From contig MGCU01000029.1 in the NCBI GenBank assembly GCA_001790525.1, positions 3,921 through 45,211 of the forward strand: 41,291 nt of DNA, given 5' to 3'. Positions 1-8,256 of the stretch are shown piece by piece. Positions within the stretch are counted from its first letter, which is position 1. Every line of letters starts with the position of its first letter. The notes under the pieces are model-generated. The model made no database searches, was not told where the DNA came from, and saw only the letters and a list, made by a program, of their open reading frames with translations. Made by a program: the position numbers and the translations under genes. Source of the stretch: Candidatus Saccharibacteria bacterium RIFCSPHIGHO2_12_FULL_47_16b (GTDB lineage: Bacteria; Patescibacteriota; Saccharimonadia; Saccharimonadales; UBA10212).

Positions 1-804
1 CAGTAGCTGGCGACGCTCCCCTTCCTTATCCGGCACAACTAACTGGGCAGCGTTGGTCGGAGTACTAGCCCGTCTGTCAGCCGCCAGTTCAGCCAAACTA
101 AAATCAGTTTCGTGACCGACGCCAATCAGCGTTGGCACCCGACTGGCTGCTACTGCTCTAACCAGCCGCTCATCATTAAAAGCTGCCAAATCCTCGGCGC
201 TGCCGCCACCGCGAGTTACAACAATTACGTCGGGCAGGTTTGGTAGTTGATTAAGATACTCGACGGCGGCGATGACTGCTATTGGCGCTTGATCACCTTG
301 GACAAGACAATCGGCCAGCAGTACATCTACCCCGCCCCAGCGGGAATTTAAGATTTTAAGAAAATCAGCGCAGGCGGCTGAATCAGCTGCCGTGACTAAG
401 CCAAGTCGTCTCGGTATAGCCGGTAACGACCGCTTGCGTTCTTCGTCAAACAGGCCCTCGGCCGCTAATTTAGTACGCAGTAGATCGGCCGCCTGCTTGA
501 TCGAACCCTCACCAACCGGTAAAAGACTGATTATATTAACCGTAAAACCGAATTTTGGGTGTAGCCGCGGCACGCCAACAACTCGCAACTTAAGTCCATC
601 CTGAAGCGGTCCCGGTAGTTGATAAACCGTGCCAAAGAAACGTAGGCTAGCAGCCTCGTCTTTAAGGTCAAAATAGACCCAGCGGTTTTTAGCGATTCTA
701 AAGTTTGTCAGCTCCCCCTCAATCACTACATTCGGATAAGCATATTCCAGTGTTTGGTTAAAGACGGCTACGAACTCGGACGGCGAAAAAATAATTTCTT
801 CCAC
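1..804 (-). CDS. xseA: Exodeoxyribonuclease VII large subunit, 3' end cut by window edge
   Basis: This is the N-terminal 268 codons of the large subunit of exonuclease VII, which with XseB degrades single-stranded DNA to oligonucleotides. I read it by translating the minus strand; the ORF track missed it because it leaves the window. The N-terminal region looks like the OB-fold nucleic-acid binding domain (VVIEGELTNF, VYFDLKDE). It is followed by the family core motifs VTRGGGSAEDLAAFNDE and GVGHETDFSLAELAADRRASTPT, which are nearly diagnostic. The GTG start at 804 overlaps the stop codon of the upstream membrane-protein gene by one base (TAGTG), so the two are probably translationally coupled. 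The C-terminal part lies outside the window. Confidence 0.93.
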   Translation of the reverse strand, partial: MEEIIFSPSEFVAVFNQTLEYAYPNVVIEGELTNFRIAKNRWVYFDLKDEAASLRFFGTVYQLPGPLQDGLKLRVVGVPRLHPKFGFTVNIISLLPVGEGSIKQAADLLRTKLAAEGLFDEERKRSLPAIPRRLGLVTAADSAACADFLKILNSRWGGVDVLLADCLVQGDQAPIAVIAAVEYLNQLPNLPDVIVVTRGGGSAEDLAAFNDERLVRAVAASRVPTLIGVGHETDFSLAELAADRRASTPTNAAQLVVPDKEGERRQLL

Positions 805-1844
805 TATTTTTGTGACCTCGACCCATTACTGATAGCTCTTTGGTACAAAAAGTAGCCTGGTGGCAGTTGGATTGCCATGGTTACCAATCGGAACATAATT
901 GTGACTGAAAGGCTAAGTCCGGCTGGTATGCCTGTAGCGATCAGCACGCCCGTCATCAGCCCTTCATAAATACCAATACCGGCTGGTAGTACAGAAATTA
1001 GGCCGGCAAAGTTAGCGACTGCATAAGCTAAAATCACAGCACCGACATTAACAAACTGGCCAAAGGCAATGTATACAACATATAAGGCGGCTATTTCAGT
1101 TAGATTAGCAAAAGTTGTATGAATAAAAGGCCATTTCAACTGCCGCCAATTCTTTTTATAAACTTGATAGTGATCGTGAAGTTCATCAAAAGCCGCCTGG
1201 GCGCCGACAATATTGATGGCCTCTTTTTTGCGTGGCTGAATTAGCTTGATTAAAATATTTAAAACACGCGTCATAAATGTAAGAAAAGTTTTAATCCGGC
1301 GACGGCTTTCAATCATATAGATGCTAAAAAGTGTGCCGATAACTAAGAGGGTGATTAACGAAGTTGCGGTTATCAACACCAAATTATTAACGTGGTTGCG
1401 CATGGCCAGTAACAACAGGCCGATAATCAAAAGTGGTTGATAGCTTACATAAAGTAAAAGCATTTTGGCAAATTGGGACAAGGTGCCTTTAGCGGCGCTA
1501 ATGCCGAAGGCACGAGAACGTAGGCCAAAATAAGAGATGCCGCTGATTCCAGCGCTTGGCAAAATGTAATTTACAAAATTCAGCTCTAAGCTCAAACGAT
1601 ACATTTGCCAATACCCCACCTGATTGCCCAGAATCGCAAAAAGGCGCCGATATAGACGCGTGTAGGCATCGTAATTAAGGAATTTGAGCGGAATTATTAA
1701 AAGTAAGGCAGCGGCATTAATTTTGGTTAGTTCCTTAATGGCATCGAGGATTTGGTGCCGTAGTCCATAAACTAAAACCGCTAAGCCCACAAAGCCCAAC
1801 AATGTCAGGTACAGTCGCCAGTTGGCAGTTTTTGAATCAAACAT
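804..1844 (-). CDS. Flippase-like polytopic membrane protein (lysylphosphatidylglycerol synthase TM region / UPF0104 family)
   Basis: A 346-aa integral membrane protein with about seven or eight hydrophobic segments and the layout of the UPF0104/YbhN and MprF flippase-domain family. Visible family-like segments are LNFVNYILPSAGISG near residues 88-102 and FAGLISVLPAGIGIYEG near residue 280. Members move or help synthesise lipids, but the substrate here cannot be told from sequence. There is no cytosolic aminoacyl-transferase domain, so it is not a full MprF. A TATAAT box lies about 15 nt upstream of the ATG in the short divergent gap shared with the plus-strand methyltransferase gene. Its stop overlaps the xseA start. 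Confidence 0.8.
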   Translation of the reverse strand: MFDSKTANWRLYLTLLGFVGLAVLVYGLRHQILDAIKELTKINAAALLLIIPLKFLNYDAYTRLYRRLFAILGNQVGYWQMYRLSLELNFVNYILPSAGISGISYFGLRSRAFGISAAKGTLSQFAKMLLLYVSYQPLLIIGLLLLAMRNHVNNLVLITATSLITLLVIGTLFSIYMIESRRRIKTFLTFMTRVLNILIKLIQPRKKEAINIVGAQAAFDELHDHYQVYKKNWRQLKWPFIHTTFANLTEIAALYVVYIAFGQFVNVGAVILAYAVANFAGLISVLPAGIGIYEGLMTGVLIATGIPAGLSLSVTIMFRLVTMAIQLPPGYFLYQRAISNGSRSQK

Positions 1845-1887
1845 AAATTTATGCTCTGTATTATAACTGCAATCTAGAATGAAAGTT

Positions 1888-1893
1888 TATACT
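1888..1893 (+). promoter_or_regulatory. -10 box (TATACT) of the methyltransferase-rpmA unit
   Basis: TATACT ends 7 nt before the GTG start, so transcription would begin at or next to the start codon. No good -35 is visible. Confidence 0.45.
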
Positions 1894-1900
1894 AAAAGCA

Positions 1901-3154
1901 GTGGTTAAATTTGAAGCAACAAGTATCTGTATTTTGGGTCGACAGCCAGCTCTGGGCTTGGCCGAGCTGGAAAGCTTGTATGGTGCCAAACGTGTAGAAC
2001 CAATTGAAGGTGCAGCTTTACTGGACGTTGAGGCGGCCGATATCAATTTCAAACGGTTAGGCGGAACTTTAAAAGTCGCCAAAATACTGACACTTTTACC
2101 CTACACCGACTGGAATAGCCTGATCGACCATCTTAAACAAAATGTTCCAAAGCACTTAAATCATCTGTCGAAAGGCAAATTTCGCCTGGGGTTAAGTGTC
2201 TATGGCCTTAATGTTCCGCCAAAACAGATTAATTACAATCTGCTAGCTATCAAAAAAATCATTCGCCAAAGTGGTCGATCCGTTCGGGTGGTGCCTAACA
2301 AAACAGCCATCCTTAATACAGCTCAAGTCCTGCATAATAAACTAACTCATCTTGGCGGCTGGGAGCTGCTGTTAATAAAAAATGGTCAGCAGACTATTTT
2401 GGCGCAAACATTATTTGTTCAAAACATTGAAGCTTATGCGGCCCGTGATCAGGCCCGGCCAAAACGCGATGCCCGCGTCGGTATGCTGCCTCCGAAACTT
2501 GCCCAGATTTTAATTAACTTAGCGATGGGCAAGTTTGAGTCATCAGTCGCTAGTCATCAGTCATCAGTCAAAAAACTAGCGACTAGCGACTCGCGACCAA
2601 TGACTAAACGCGCTCTGCGCGTTTTGGATCCTTTTTGTGGTACAGGTGTAATCCTGCAGGAAGCATTACTTATGGGCTACAGCGTTATGGGTACTGATAT
2701 CGAGCAACGGATGATTGATTATTCTACCGTTAATATCAAATGGCTGATTGACAAATATCCGCAGATTGAGGGCTTCGTAGTCATTGAAAAATCCGATGCC
2801 ACCACTTATAAATGGCCGCCTTTTTCGGCAGTAACTTCCGAAGTTTTCTTGGGTCGACCGCTGGCTTCCCTACCTGACGAAGCCAACTTAAAAAAGATAA
2901 TCAACGACGCCAATACCATAATTAAAATATTCCTAAAAAACATTGTCACGCAATTGCAGCCGAGACAGCGAATGATCCTGGCTGTACCGGCCTGGCGAGT
3001 TAAAAACGGTTTTAAACATTTGCCATTAGTTGACCATTTAACAGAGATGGGATATACTCGTCTGGACTTAGTTCATGCTAAAAGAGACGAGCTGATTTAT
3101 TTTAGAGAAAATCAAATCGTTGCCCGAGAAATTTTAACATTGGAGAAGGCCTAG
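1901..3154 (+). CDS. Trm11-like RNA/DNA methyltransferase (UPF0020-type) with an internal repeat insertion
   Basis: A 417-aa protein with a THUMP-like N-terminal half and a SAM-dependent methyltransferase C-terminal half, resembling tRNA guanine-N2 methyltransferases of the Trm11 group. Seen: RDQARPKRDARVGMLPPKLAQ near residues 182-202, a typical pre-catalytic block, and the SAM-binding motif DPFCGTG at about 243-249. The expected catalytic D/N-PPY motif is not recognisable; its place is taken by SEVFLGRPL near residue 307, so substrate or activity may differ. Residues 213-236 are encoded by a 70-nt heptamer array inserted just before motif I without breaking the frame. The GTG start lies 7 nt after a TATACT box. 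It is followed after 2 nt by the next gene, and rpmA ends the run. Confidence 0.78.
   Translation: MVKFEATSICILGRQPALGLAELESLYGAKRVEPIEGAALLDVEAADINFKRLGGTLKVAKILTLLPYTDWNSLIDHLKQNVPKHLNHLSKGKFRLGLSVYGLNVPPKQINYNLLAIKKIIRQSGRSVRVVPNKTAILNTAQVLHNKLTHLGGWELLLIKNGQQTILAQTLFVQNIEAYAARDQARPKRDARVGMLPPKLAQILINLAMGKFESSVASHQSSVKKLATSDSRPMTKRALRVLDPFCGTGVILQEALLMGYSVMGTDIEQRMIDYSTVNIKWLIDKYPQIEGFVVIEKSDATTYKWPPFSAVTSEVFLGRPLASLPDEANLKKIINDANTIIKIFLKNIVTQLQPRQRMILAVPAWRVKNGFKHLPLVDHLTEMGYTRLDLVHAKRDELIYFRENQIVAREILTLEKA
2537..2606 (+). repeat. Heptamer inverted array inside the methyltransferase gene
   Basis: Ten consecutive 7-nt units in one unbroken register. Five carry the GTC word (GAGTCAT, CAGTCGC, TAGTCAT, CAGTCAT, CAGTCAA). 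After AAAACTA the complementary GAC word follows (GCGACTA, GCGACTC, GCGACCA, ATGACTA). The arms can form a hairpin, and the reading frame stays open through all 70 nt. Confidence 0.85.
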
Positions 3155-3156
3155 TT

Positions 3157-3504
3157 ATGTCGAAAACTTATCAAAAAGCAGAACTTACACCTATACTGGC
3201 TGCCCGTGAAGCGGCTGTTGATACGCTAAGGAGTGCTGTAATGTTCGAGGATAAAACTTGGCAATCGCTACGACCTGAATATAGAGCGTTTCTTGTCAGA
3301 GAAATTAAAGAGATACTTGAGAGCATGGGATTATTGGCAGAAGTAAGGCGCGATGGCACTAAACTCTACGCAGATTTGGGAAATACCGCTAAGAGAGCTG
3401 GAAAAGCGGAAGCGTACAAGGAGGGCGCGATTGGTCTGCTGATCAATCATACTTTCGCAGGAATGGCCCGTAATGGTTACATAAGGCGAGGAATGGAGAA
3501 CTAG
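3157..3504 (+). CDS. Unknown small protein between methyltransferase and rpmA
   Basis: A 115-aa, soluble-looking, mostly helical protein that I do not recognise. It has no membrane segment, signal peptide or cysteines, and the sequence is mixed-charge (for example FLVREIKEILESMG). The ATG lies 2 nt after the methyltransferase stop, and its TAG is followed directly by the rpmA ATG, so it is very likely translated as part of that operon. Both neighbours act on the translation machinery, which weakly suggests an RNA or ribosome link, but no function is visible. Confidence 0.7.
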   Translation: MSKTYQKAELTPILAAREAAVDTLRSAVMFEDKTWQSLRPEYRAFLVREIKEILESMGLLAEVRRDGTKLYADLGNTAKRAGKAEAYKEGAIGLLINHTFAGMARNGYIRRGMEN

Positions 3505-3777
3505 ATGTCTAAAACTAAAGCCGGTGGTACAGCTAGAAACGTCCATGACAGTCCCGGTCAACGGCTGGGCTTAAAAATATCCGGCGGACAAAAAGTTAAG
3601 GTTGGTGACGTTTTAGTGCGACAAATCGGCATGACTAAACGGCCCGGCAAAGGCACTTTTGCCAGCCGCGACTTTACGATTCATGCTGCCAAGGATGGCG
3701 TCGTCAAGTTTAACCAGCGGCGAATTAAAAGATTTTCCGGCCGTAGTATCCCCCGTACCGAAGTTATCGTCGAATAA
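3505..3777 (+). CDS. rpmA: 50S ribosomal protein bL27
   Basis: A 90-aa ribosomal protein bL27, whose N-terminus reaches the peptidyl-transferase centre. The N-terminal KAGGTARNVHDSPGQRLGLK block and the beta-rich core (KVKVGDVLVRQIG, PGKGTFASRDFTIHAAKDGVV) match the family. It starts directly with the mature KAGG-type N-terminus, without the cleavable extension known from some Firmicutes. The ATG abuts the preceding stop codon. Usually rpmA sits with rplU, but here its partners are a methyltransferase and an unknown gene. The last codons lie inside one arm of a large inverted repeat that spans the convergent junction with pyrG. Confidence 0.97.
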   Translation: MSKTKAGGTARNVHDSPGQRLGLKISGGQKVKVGDVLVRQIGMTKRPGKGTFASRDFTIHAAKDGVVKFNQRRIKRFSGRSIPRTEVIVE

Positions 3778-3957
3778 AAACGACTGCGCCGCGCTGACCT
3801 GCCAGCCAGCCAAGCCGGCTGCACCGTCATCGCTTTTGGCGCATTACGGTGTCAGAGCCTGCGGCACTCCTTCAACGTACCATCCCGTACGTCTCAGTCC
3901 GTTCCTCGGTTCTTCCTTGTACTGCGATCAAACGCAGCCGTTTTACCTTCGACGATA
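3765..3957. repeat. 193-nt structured element with ~24-bp terminal inverted repeats at the rpmA/pyrG convergent junction
   Basis: The left arm (TATCGTCGAA, then TAAAAACGACTGCG) at 3765-3788 is the near-perfect reverse complement of the right arm at 3933-3957; ten bases match exactly, then about 13 of 15. Between them lie smaller inverted repeats: ACGTAC/GTACGT around 3878-3895, AGCCGGCT near 3820 and CACCGT/ACGGTG around 3823-3852. It could be a bidirectional terminator, a structured RNA or a MITE-like non-coding element. No open frame of interest lies in it. Confidence 0.55.
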
Positions 3958-3965
3958 TTCTGATT

Positions 3966-5573
3966 TTATTTTTTGGCGGCGGCCCGTAGTAAACCAAGAT
4001 AGAGCGGATGGGGTTTGTTTGGTCTGGAGCGGAACTCCGGATGAGCCTGGGTACCAATGTAGAATGGATGATTAGGTGCTTCAACTAGCTCGACTAGATT
4101 GCCATCCGGTGATAAGCCTGAAGCCTTAATACCCCATTTTTCAAATAGGTCGCGGTAAGAGTTATTGACCTCATAACGATGACGGTGCCGATCAATAATT
4201 TTTTCTTGTCCAAATAGTTTACGAGCTAAAGTTCCCCGCTCTAAAACAGCCGCATAATCACCTAGACGCATGGTGCCACCGGTTTCTTCTTTTCCGATTT
4301 GTTCGGCCATAGTCGAAATTACCGGATCCGGCGTAGCCGGTTCAAATTCGGTCGAGTTAGCCTTTTTGAGGCCCGCCCGGCGGGCCATGGCGATGACCGA
4401 CATCTGCATACCAAGGCAAATACCAAGGTAAGGCAGTTTATTTTCATAAGCCCAGCCGGCCGCCCAAATTTTACCTTCACTGCCCCTCGAGCCAAAACCG
4501 GGCATGCCGACCAAACCATCGAGGGTTTTGAGTTTAGCTCGCTCTTTGACATTTTTAATTAGACCTTCGGCATCAACCCAGACAATTTCAATATTGACTT
4601 CGGCTGCCCAAGCTGCCGCTTTCAAAGCCTCGCAAATCGACATATAAGTGTCCTGATTATCTAGATACTTGGCAATTAAGCCAATTCGGACGGTCTTTTT
4701 ATAATCGGTTAAAGCGCTTTTGACAACTTTTTTCCACTCTTCGACATCGGACTTACGGCGTCTAATACCAAGTTTGTCGGAGATGACATCGGCAATTTTG
4801 GCATTTTCCAAAGATAGTGGCACTTGATAAATGGTTGGTGCATTAGGCAGCAGCACGATAGCCTCGGGCTCCACTCCGGTATGCAAACTAAGCTTATTGA
4901 CAGCCGAACGAGGCGGCGTAGCCTCGGAACGAGCGACCAGAACATCCGGCACTATACCTAGTCCGCGCAGCTCGCGGACAGCGTTTTGGGCCGGTTTAGT
5001 TTTGAACTCGGCGCTGGCACCAATAAATGGAATATAAACCACGTGAATATAAAGACAATTCTCGCCGCCAACCCGCAGGTTCATCTCGCGGATGGCCTCG
5101 ATAAAGCTCAAGGATTCATAATCGCCAACCGTGCCGCCGATTTCAACTATGTGAATATCGAAACCTTTTGCGGTATTTTCTATTTCTTCTTGAATGGCAT
5201 CGGTCACGTGCGGAATAATTTGGACGGTTTTGCCTAAGTAGCGGCCGGAGCGTTCGTCGGCGATAACCTTTTGTAAAATTCGACCGCTCATCAGACTGCT
5301 GGCCGAATTTAGTTCAATATCTAAAAAGCGCTCATAGTGGCCTAAGTCGAGGTCGGCCTCGGCGCCATCATGGGTTACAAAAACTTCGCCATGTTCTGCC
5401 GGATTAAGCGTGCCGGCATCAACATTTAGATAAGGATCGCACTTTTGGATGTTAACGGAAAGACCACGGCTTTTAAGGATGTTGCCAAGTGAGGCGGCGG
5501 TGATACCCTTACCGACGCCTGATAAAACGCCGCCGGTGACAAAAATATATTTTGTTTCGGGCCTAGCCGCCAC
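3966..5573 (-). CDS. pyrG: CTP synthase
   Basis: A 535-aa full-length CTP synthase, which aminates UTP to CTP with glutamine and ATP in the cytosol. The N-terminal amidoligase domain opens with FVTGGVLSGVGKG (P-loop-like, residues 12-24) and carries KCDPYLNVDAGT and the HDGAEADLDLGHYERF block. The C-terminal class I glutamine amidotransferase domain shows the nucleophile motif GICLGMQ near residue 380 and the His/Glu pair in AHPEFRSRP near residue 515. The GTG start at 5573 has a GGAG about 11 nt upstream. A heptamer array separates it from the S41 protease gene downstream of the gap. All key motifs are intact. Confidence 0.97.
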   Translation of the reverse strand: MAARPETKYIFVTGGVLSGVGKGITAASLGNILKSRGLSVNIQKCDPYLNVDAGTLNPAEHGEVFVTHDGAEADLDLGHYERFLDIELNSASSLMSGRILQKVIADERSGRYLGKTVQIIPHVTDAIQEEIENTAKGFDIHIVEIGGTVGDYESLSFIEAIREMNLRVGGENCLYIHVVYIPFIGASAEFKTKPAQNAVRELRGLGIVPDVLVARSEATPPRSAVNKLSLHTGVEPEAIVLLPNAPTIYQVPLSLENAKIADVISDKLGIRRRKSDVEEWKKVVKSALTDYKKTVRIGLIAKYLDNQDTYMSICEALKAAAWAAEVNIEIVWVDAEGLIKNVKERAKLKTLDGLVGMPGFGSRGSEGKIWAAGWAYENKLPYLGICLGMQMSVIAMARRAGLKKANSTEFEPATPDPVISTMAEQIGKEETGGTMRLGDYAAVLERGTLARKLFGQEKIIDRHRHRYEVNNSYRDLFEKWGIKASGLSPDGNLVELVEAPNHPFYIGTQAHPEFRSRPNKPHPLYLGLLRAAAKK

Positions 5574-5649
5574 CTTAAAACTTACTCCTCTATCGGTCCT
5601 CTCCGCTAATTATTAATACTCAAATACTCTACGCTACTTGGTGTAAATG

Positions 5650-5767
5650 TTCAATGCTTAAGGCTCAGTGTTCAATGAATGCTCAAGTAATCAATGTTTT
5701 TTAATGCATTTAATAATTGCCACATTGAAAATTCATTGATAACTGACGCTTGTAAATTGATCATTGG
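5650..5767 (-). repeat. Heptamer array between the S41 protease gene and pyrG
   Basis: 7-nt units such as TTCAATG, CTTAAGG, CTCAGTG, TTCAATG and AATGCTC, followed by an imperfect complementary arm with CATTGAA and CATTGAT words. It is more degenerate than most. The array reaches the stop codon of the S41 gene. Confidence 0.6.
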
Positions 5768-6999
5768 ATTTTGCTACGCAAAATCTCGTAGGCTTTGTCT
5801 TTTTGGGGATCGCGGCCGGCTTTTTTATCATCATCAGTTTGGGTTACTTGAATATCAGGGGTAATGCCCTGTTTATCGATATTAGCGCCTTTTGGTGTGA
5901 ACCAGCGGGCAATCGTCACTTTCAGGGCGGCCCCACCAAGTAGTCGTTCAATTTGTTGAACGCTGCCTTTGCCAAAGCTTTTTTCACCAACAATAGTCGC
6001 CACGCTGTTATCGTGTAGAGCGCCGGCAATAATTTCGCTGGCGCTGGCGCTGCCGCCATTAATGACAATCGCCGTTGGCAGACCGAGCAAGGTAGCGTTG
6101 CCGGATGCATAATCGGTTGACAAAACTTGACTGCCGCGACGTTCGGATACAACTACCTTGCCCTTTTCCAGCCACAGGCTCGATACATCTATGGCGCCGG
6201 ATAAGTAGCCGCCCGGGTTATTACGTAGATCTAACACTACAGCTTTGACGCCTTGTTGTTTAAAGTTGGTTGCGGTCTTGGCGGCAATAGAGACTGTTTC
6301 GGCTGTAAACTGGCTGATTTTTATATAGCCAATGCTGCCATCAACTTTTGACTCCACGCTTGGTAGAGTAATTTGGGTCCGGGTGATAGTGACATCGAAT
6401 GGCTTATCGTTACCACGGATAATAGTTAGCTTGACTTGACTATCGGCCGGACCGCGGATTTTTCTAACGGCTGCACTGACAGTTAATTCAGCTGTACTTT
6501 GGCCGTCGATGGCGCCAATTATATCTTTGGGTTGCAGACCAGCCTTCTCCGCCGGATAACCAGCTAGCGGCGCTACCACTACAATATTGTTATTTTCATC
6601 GGTGCCAAGTTCGGCGCCAATGCCGGTAAAGGTACCTGATAGTTGATTGTCCAGCTCTTTGGCATCGGCCGCATTAAGGTATTCGGTGTAGGGATCATTG
6701 GCTGCTTGGACCAAGCCGAACTTTAGACCATCTAGCAATTTACTAGTGTCTAAACTGCCATCAAAATTCGACTTTAATAGATTATAAACTTGGTCAACCG
6801 ATGAGTAATCCAGAGCCGTTGGAGTGCTTTTGGGAGCGCTTAAACCCTTAAGGTTAATTTTATCGCCGCGGCCAATAGACACACCGGCCGCGAAAATCGC
6901 CAAAACAAACAACAGGCTAATAATTATTTTAAGAACCGGCCAGCTCTTTTTGCGGGCAACTGTCTCATTCACCGGATTGTAGTTATTCAAGCCGTCCAT
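5761..6999 (-). CDS. S41 family C-terminal processing peptidase with PDZ domain
   Basis: A 412-aa membrane-anchored protease of the CtpA/Prc type. One membrane segment lies at about residues 20-43, followed by an extracytoplasmic N-terminal helical region and a PDZ domain (AGYPAEKAGLQPKDIIGAIDG). The protease domain carries the catalytic Ser in GGSASASEI and the Lys in GEKSFGKGS, the usual Ser-Lys dyad. It clips C-termini of exported proteins. It is the last gene of the ftsE-ftsX-PcsB-like group, an arrangement familiar from Firmicutes, so it may act on the hydrolase or other wall proteins (inference). A TATAAT box 13 nt upstream of the ATG indicates its own promoter. Confidence 0.94.
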   Translation of the reverse strand: MDGLNNYNPVNETVARKKSWPVLKIIISLLFVLAIFAAGVSIGRGDKINLKGLSAPKSTPTALDYSSVDQVYNLLKSNFDGSLDTSKLLDGLKFGLVQAANDPYTEYLNAADAKELDNQLSGTFTGIGAELGTDENNNIVVVAPLAGYPAEKAGLQPKDIIGAIDGQSTAELTVSAAVRKIRGPADSQVKLTIIRGNDKPFDVTITRTQITLPSVESKVDGSIGYIKISQFTAETVSIAAKTATNFKQQGVKAVVLDLRNNPGGYLSGAIDVSSLWLEKGKVVVSERRGSQVLSTDYASGNATLLGLPTAIVINGGSASASEIIAGALHDNSVATIVGEKSFGKGSVQQIERLLGGAALKVTIARWFTPKGANIDKQGITPDIQVTQTDDDKKAGRDPQKDKAYEILRSKIQ

Positions 7000-7012
7000 G
7001 AAGGTTACGGTT

Positions 7013-7018
7013 ATTATA
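7013..7018 (-). promoter_or_regulatory. -10 box (TATAAT) for the S41 protease gene
   Basis: On the minus strand TGTTATAAT ends 13 nt before the ATG. The upstream TG gives an extended -10 form. The -35 is weak. Confidence 0.5.
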
Positions 7019-7043
7019 ACAGGTGCTTAAACAACCTAGGTGG

Positions 7044-8168
7044 CTACGGAAAGTGAATGAATACCAAGTTACCAACTCGAATTCTAGCCATACTATAGGT
7101 ACCTTGCCAATCAACATTAAACTGACTGACCAAGATGGTGCCGTCATCGTAAACAGCCTCAACATAAGCAGTATGCCCATAATAACCAGCGTTACTGACA
7201 GCCACGTCACCAACTTGGGGATTACCGTCAACTGGAATACCGGCTGCCAGAGCATTATCATCCCACTGGTTGGCATTGCCCCGCCCGCCCCAGTAAGGCA
7301 TGTAACGGCCGGAGGCGGCTACTCGGTAAGCCGTCCAGGAAACACATTCGCGATTATACATACCCCAACTGTCAATAATGCTATCCATCGGGGCGTTACA
7401 CCAGTCCTGCGGATAAATATCACAGCGGCTGGTTTGGATAATTTGGCCACCGCCAAACAGTCGAGCATTGGTAGCCGCCTGCTGACGCCTAAGCTCGCTG
7501 ATTTGGGTTTGATTGGCCTTAATTTGAGAGTCAAATGAAGCCTTCTGACTCTCCGTATAAGCCAACATTCTGGATTGTTCGTCTTGGCTAGAGGCTAACT
7601 GGGCTTTCTGGGCTTCCTGTTCATTAATTATAATTTGAACTTGTCGTTGCTGACTTTCCAGTTCAACCTTTATCTGGGTTATCTTTTCAAGCGTGGTTTT
7701 GACTTTTCTCTGAACAGAATTGCGATAGGCTTGCTTATCAACAAATTCACTTAGATCATTACTGCTAGCTAGGATTTCTAAAGTGGAAATCTGGCCTTCA
7801 AGATACATAGTTTTAATATTCTGTCCAAGAATATACTTCTGATGGGTAAGTTCGGCTTGTGTAGCGTCGATTTGTCTTTGTAGTTCATCATTCTTACGCT
7901 GATTGTCAAGGATGGCTTGGTGTATACCATTAATCTCAATTTGCAGCTTGTTAATGGCATCCTGATAGCTGGCAGCTTCAGCCGCCAACGAACCGGAACG
8001 CTGCTGCAAACCACTATTTTGGTTTTGCAGTTCGCGGATTTGATCATCAAATTGATCAGCCCCTACTAAACCACTCAAGATAATGCCAAACGCTAGAAGC
8101 AAAGCGATGCCAGCGGTGCTAGCCGTTTTTCTATAAGCCAGTAATTTTTTGATTTTTTGTTTTTGCAT
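7044..8168 (-). CDS. PcsB-like peptidoglycan hydrolase: coiled coil plus CHAP domain
   Basis: A 374-aa exported protein. A membrane segment or signal peptide lies at about residues 15-37. A long coiled coil follows (about 40-240, rich in Gln/Glu/Lys heptads), then a C-terminal CHAP amidase/endopeptidase domain (about 255-374). The catalytic Cys is visible in NRECVSWTA and the His in YYGHTAYVE, followed by SQFNVDW. The order coiled coil then CHAP, next to ftsE and ftsX, matches the streptococcal FtsEX-PcsB system, in which the ABC-like complex activates the hydrolase at the septum. A full -35/-10 promoter lies just upstream, with the ATG only 10 nt after the -10. Confidence 0.9.
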   Translation of the reverse strand: MQKQKIKKLLAYRKTASTAGIALLLAFGIILSGLVGADQFDDQIRELQNQNSGLQQRSGSLAAEAASYQDAINKLQIEINGIHQAILDNQRKNDELQRQIDATQAELTHQKYILGQNIKTMYLEGQISTLEILASSNDLSEFVDKQAYRNSVQRKVKTTLEKITQIKVELESQQRQVQIIINEQEAQKAQLASSQDEQSRMLAYTESQKASFDSQIKANQTQISELRRQQAATNARLFGGGQIIQTSRCDIYPQDWCNAPMDSIIDSWGMYNRECVSWTAYRVAASGRYMPYWGGRGNANQWDDNALAAGIPVDGNPQVGDVAVSNAGYYGHTAYVEAVYDDGTILVSQFNVDWQGTYSMARIRVGNLVFIHFP

Positions 8169-8178
8169 TAACCTCGAA

Positions 8179-8207
8179 ATTATACCACTCCTTCCTCTTT
8201 AGCGCAA
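8179..8207 (-). promoter_or_regulatory. Strong promoter of the PcsB-like gene
   Basis: On the minus strand TTGCGC (8207-8202), a 17-nt spacer, then TATAAT (8184-8179) preceded by TGG, an extended -10. The predicted start site is about 4 nt before the ATG, so the mRNA would be nearly leaderless. A GGAAGGAG between the boxes is upstream of the predicted start site and cannot serve this gene. Confidence 0.7.
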
Positions 8208-8256
8208 GCATTAAGGATAGTACTTTGCCGGGCTTTAACCCACCTCGCCGGTATGT

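Noticed and set aside
3659-4075. 138-aa plus-strand ORF over the rpmA/pyrG junction
   Set aside because: It overlaps rpmA in another frame, runs through the inverted-repeat element and into pyrG antisense, and has no protein-like features.
7023-7538. 171-aa plus-strand ORF antisense to the CHAP domain
   Set aside because: Shadow of the PcsB-like gene, whose catalytic motifs are clear.
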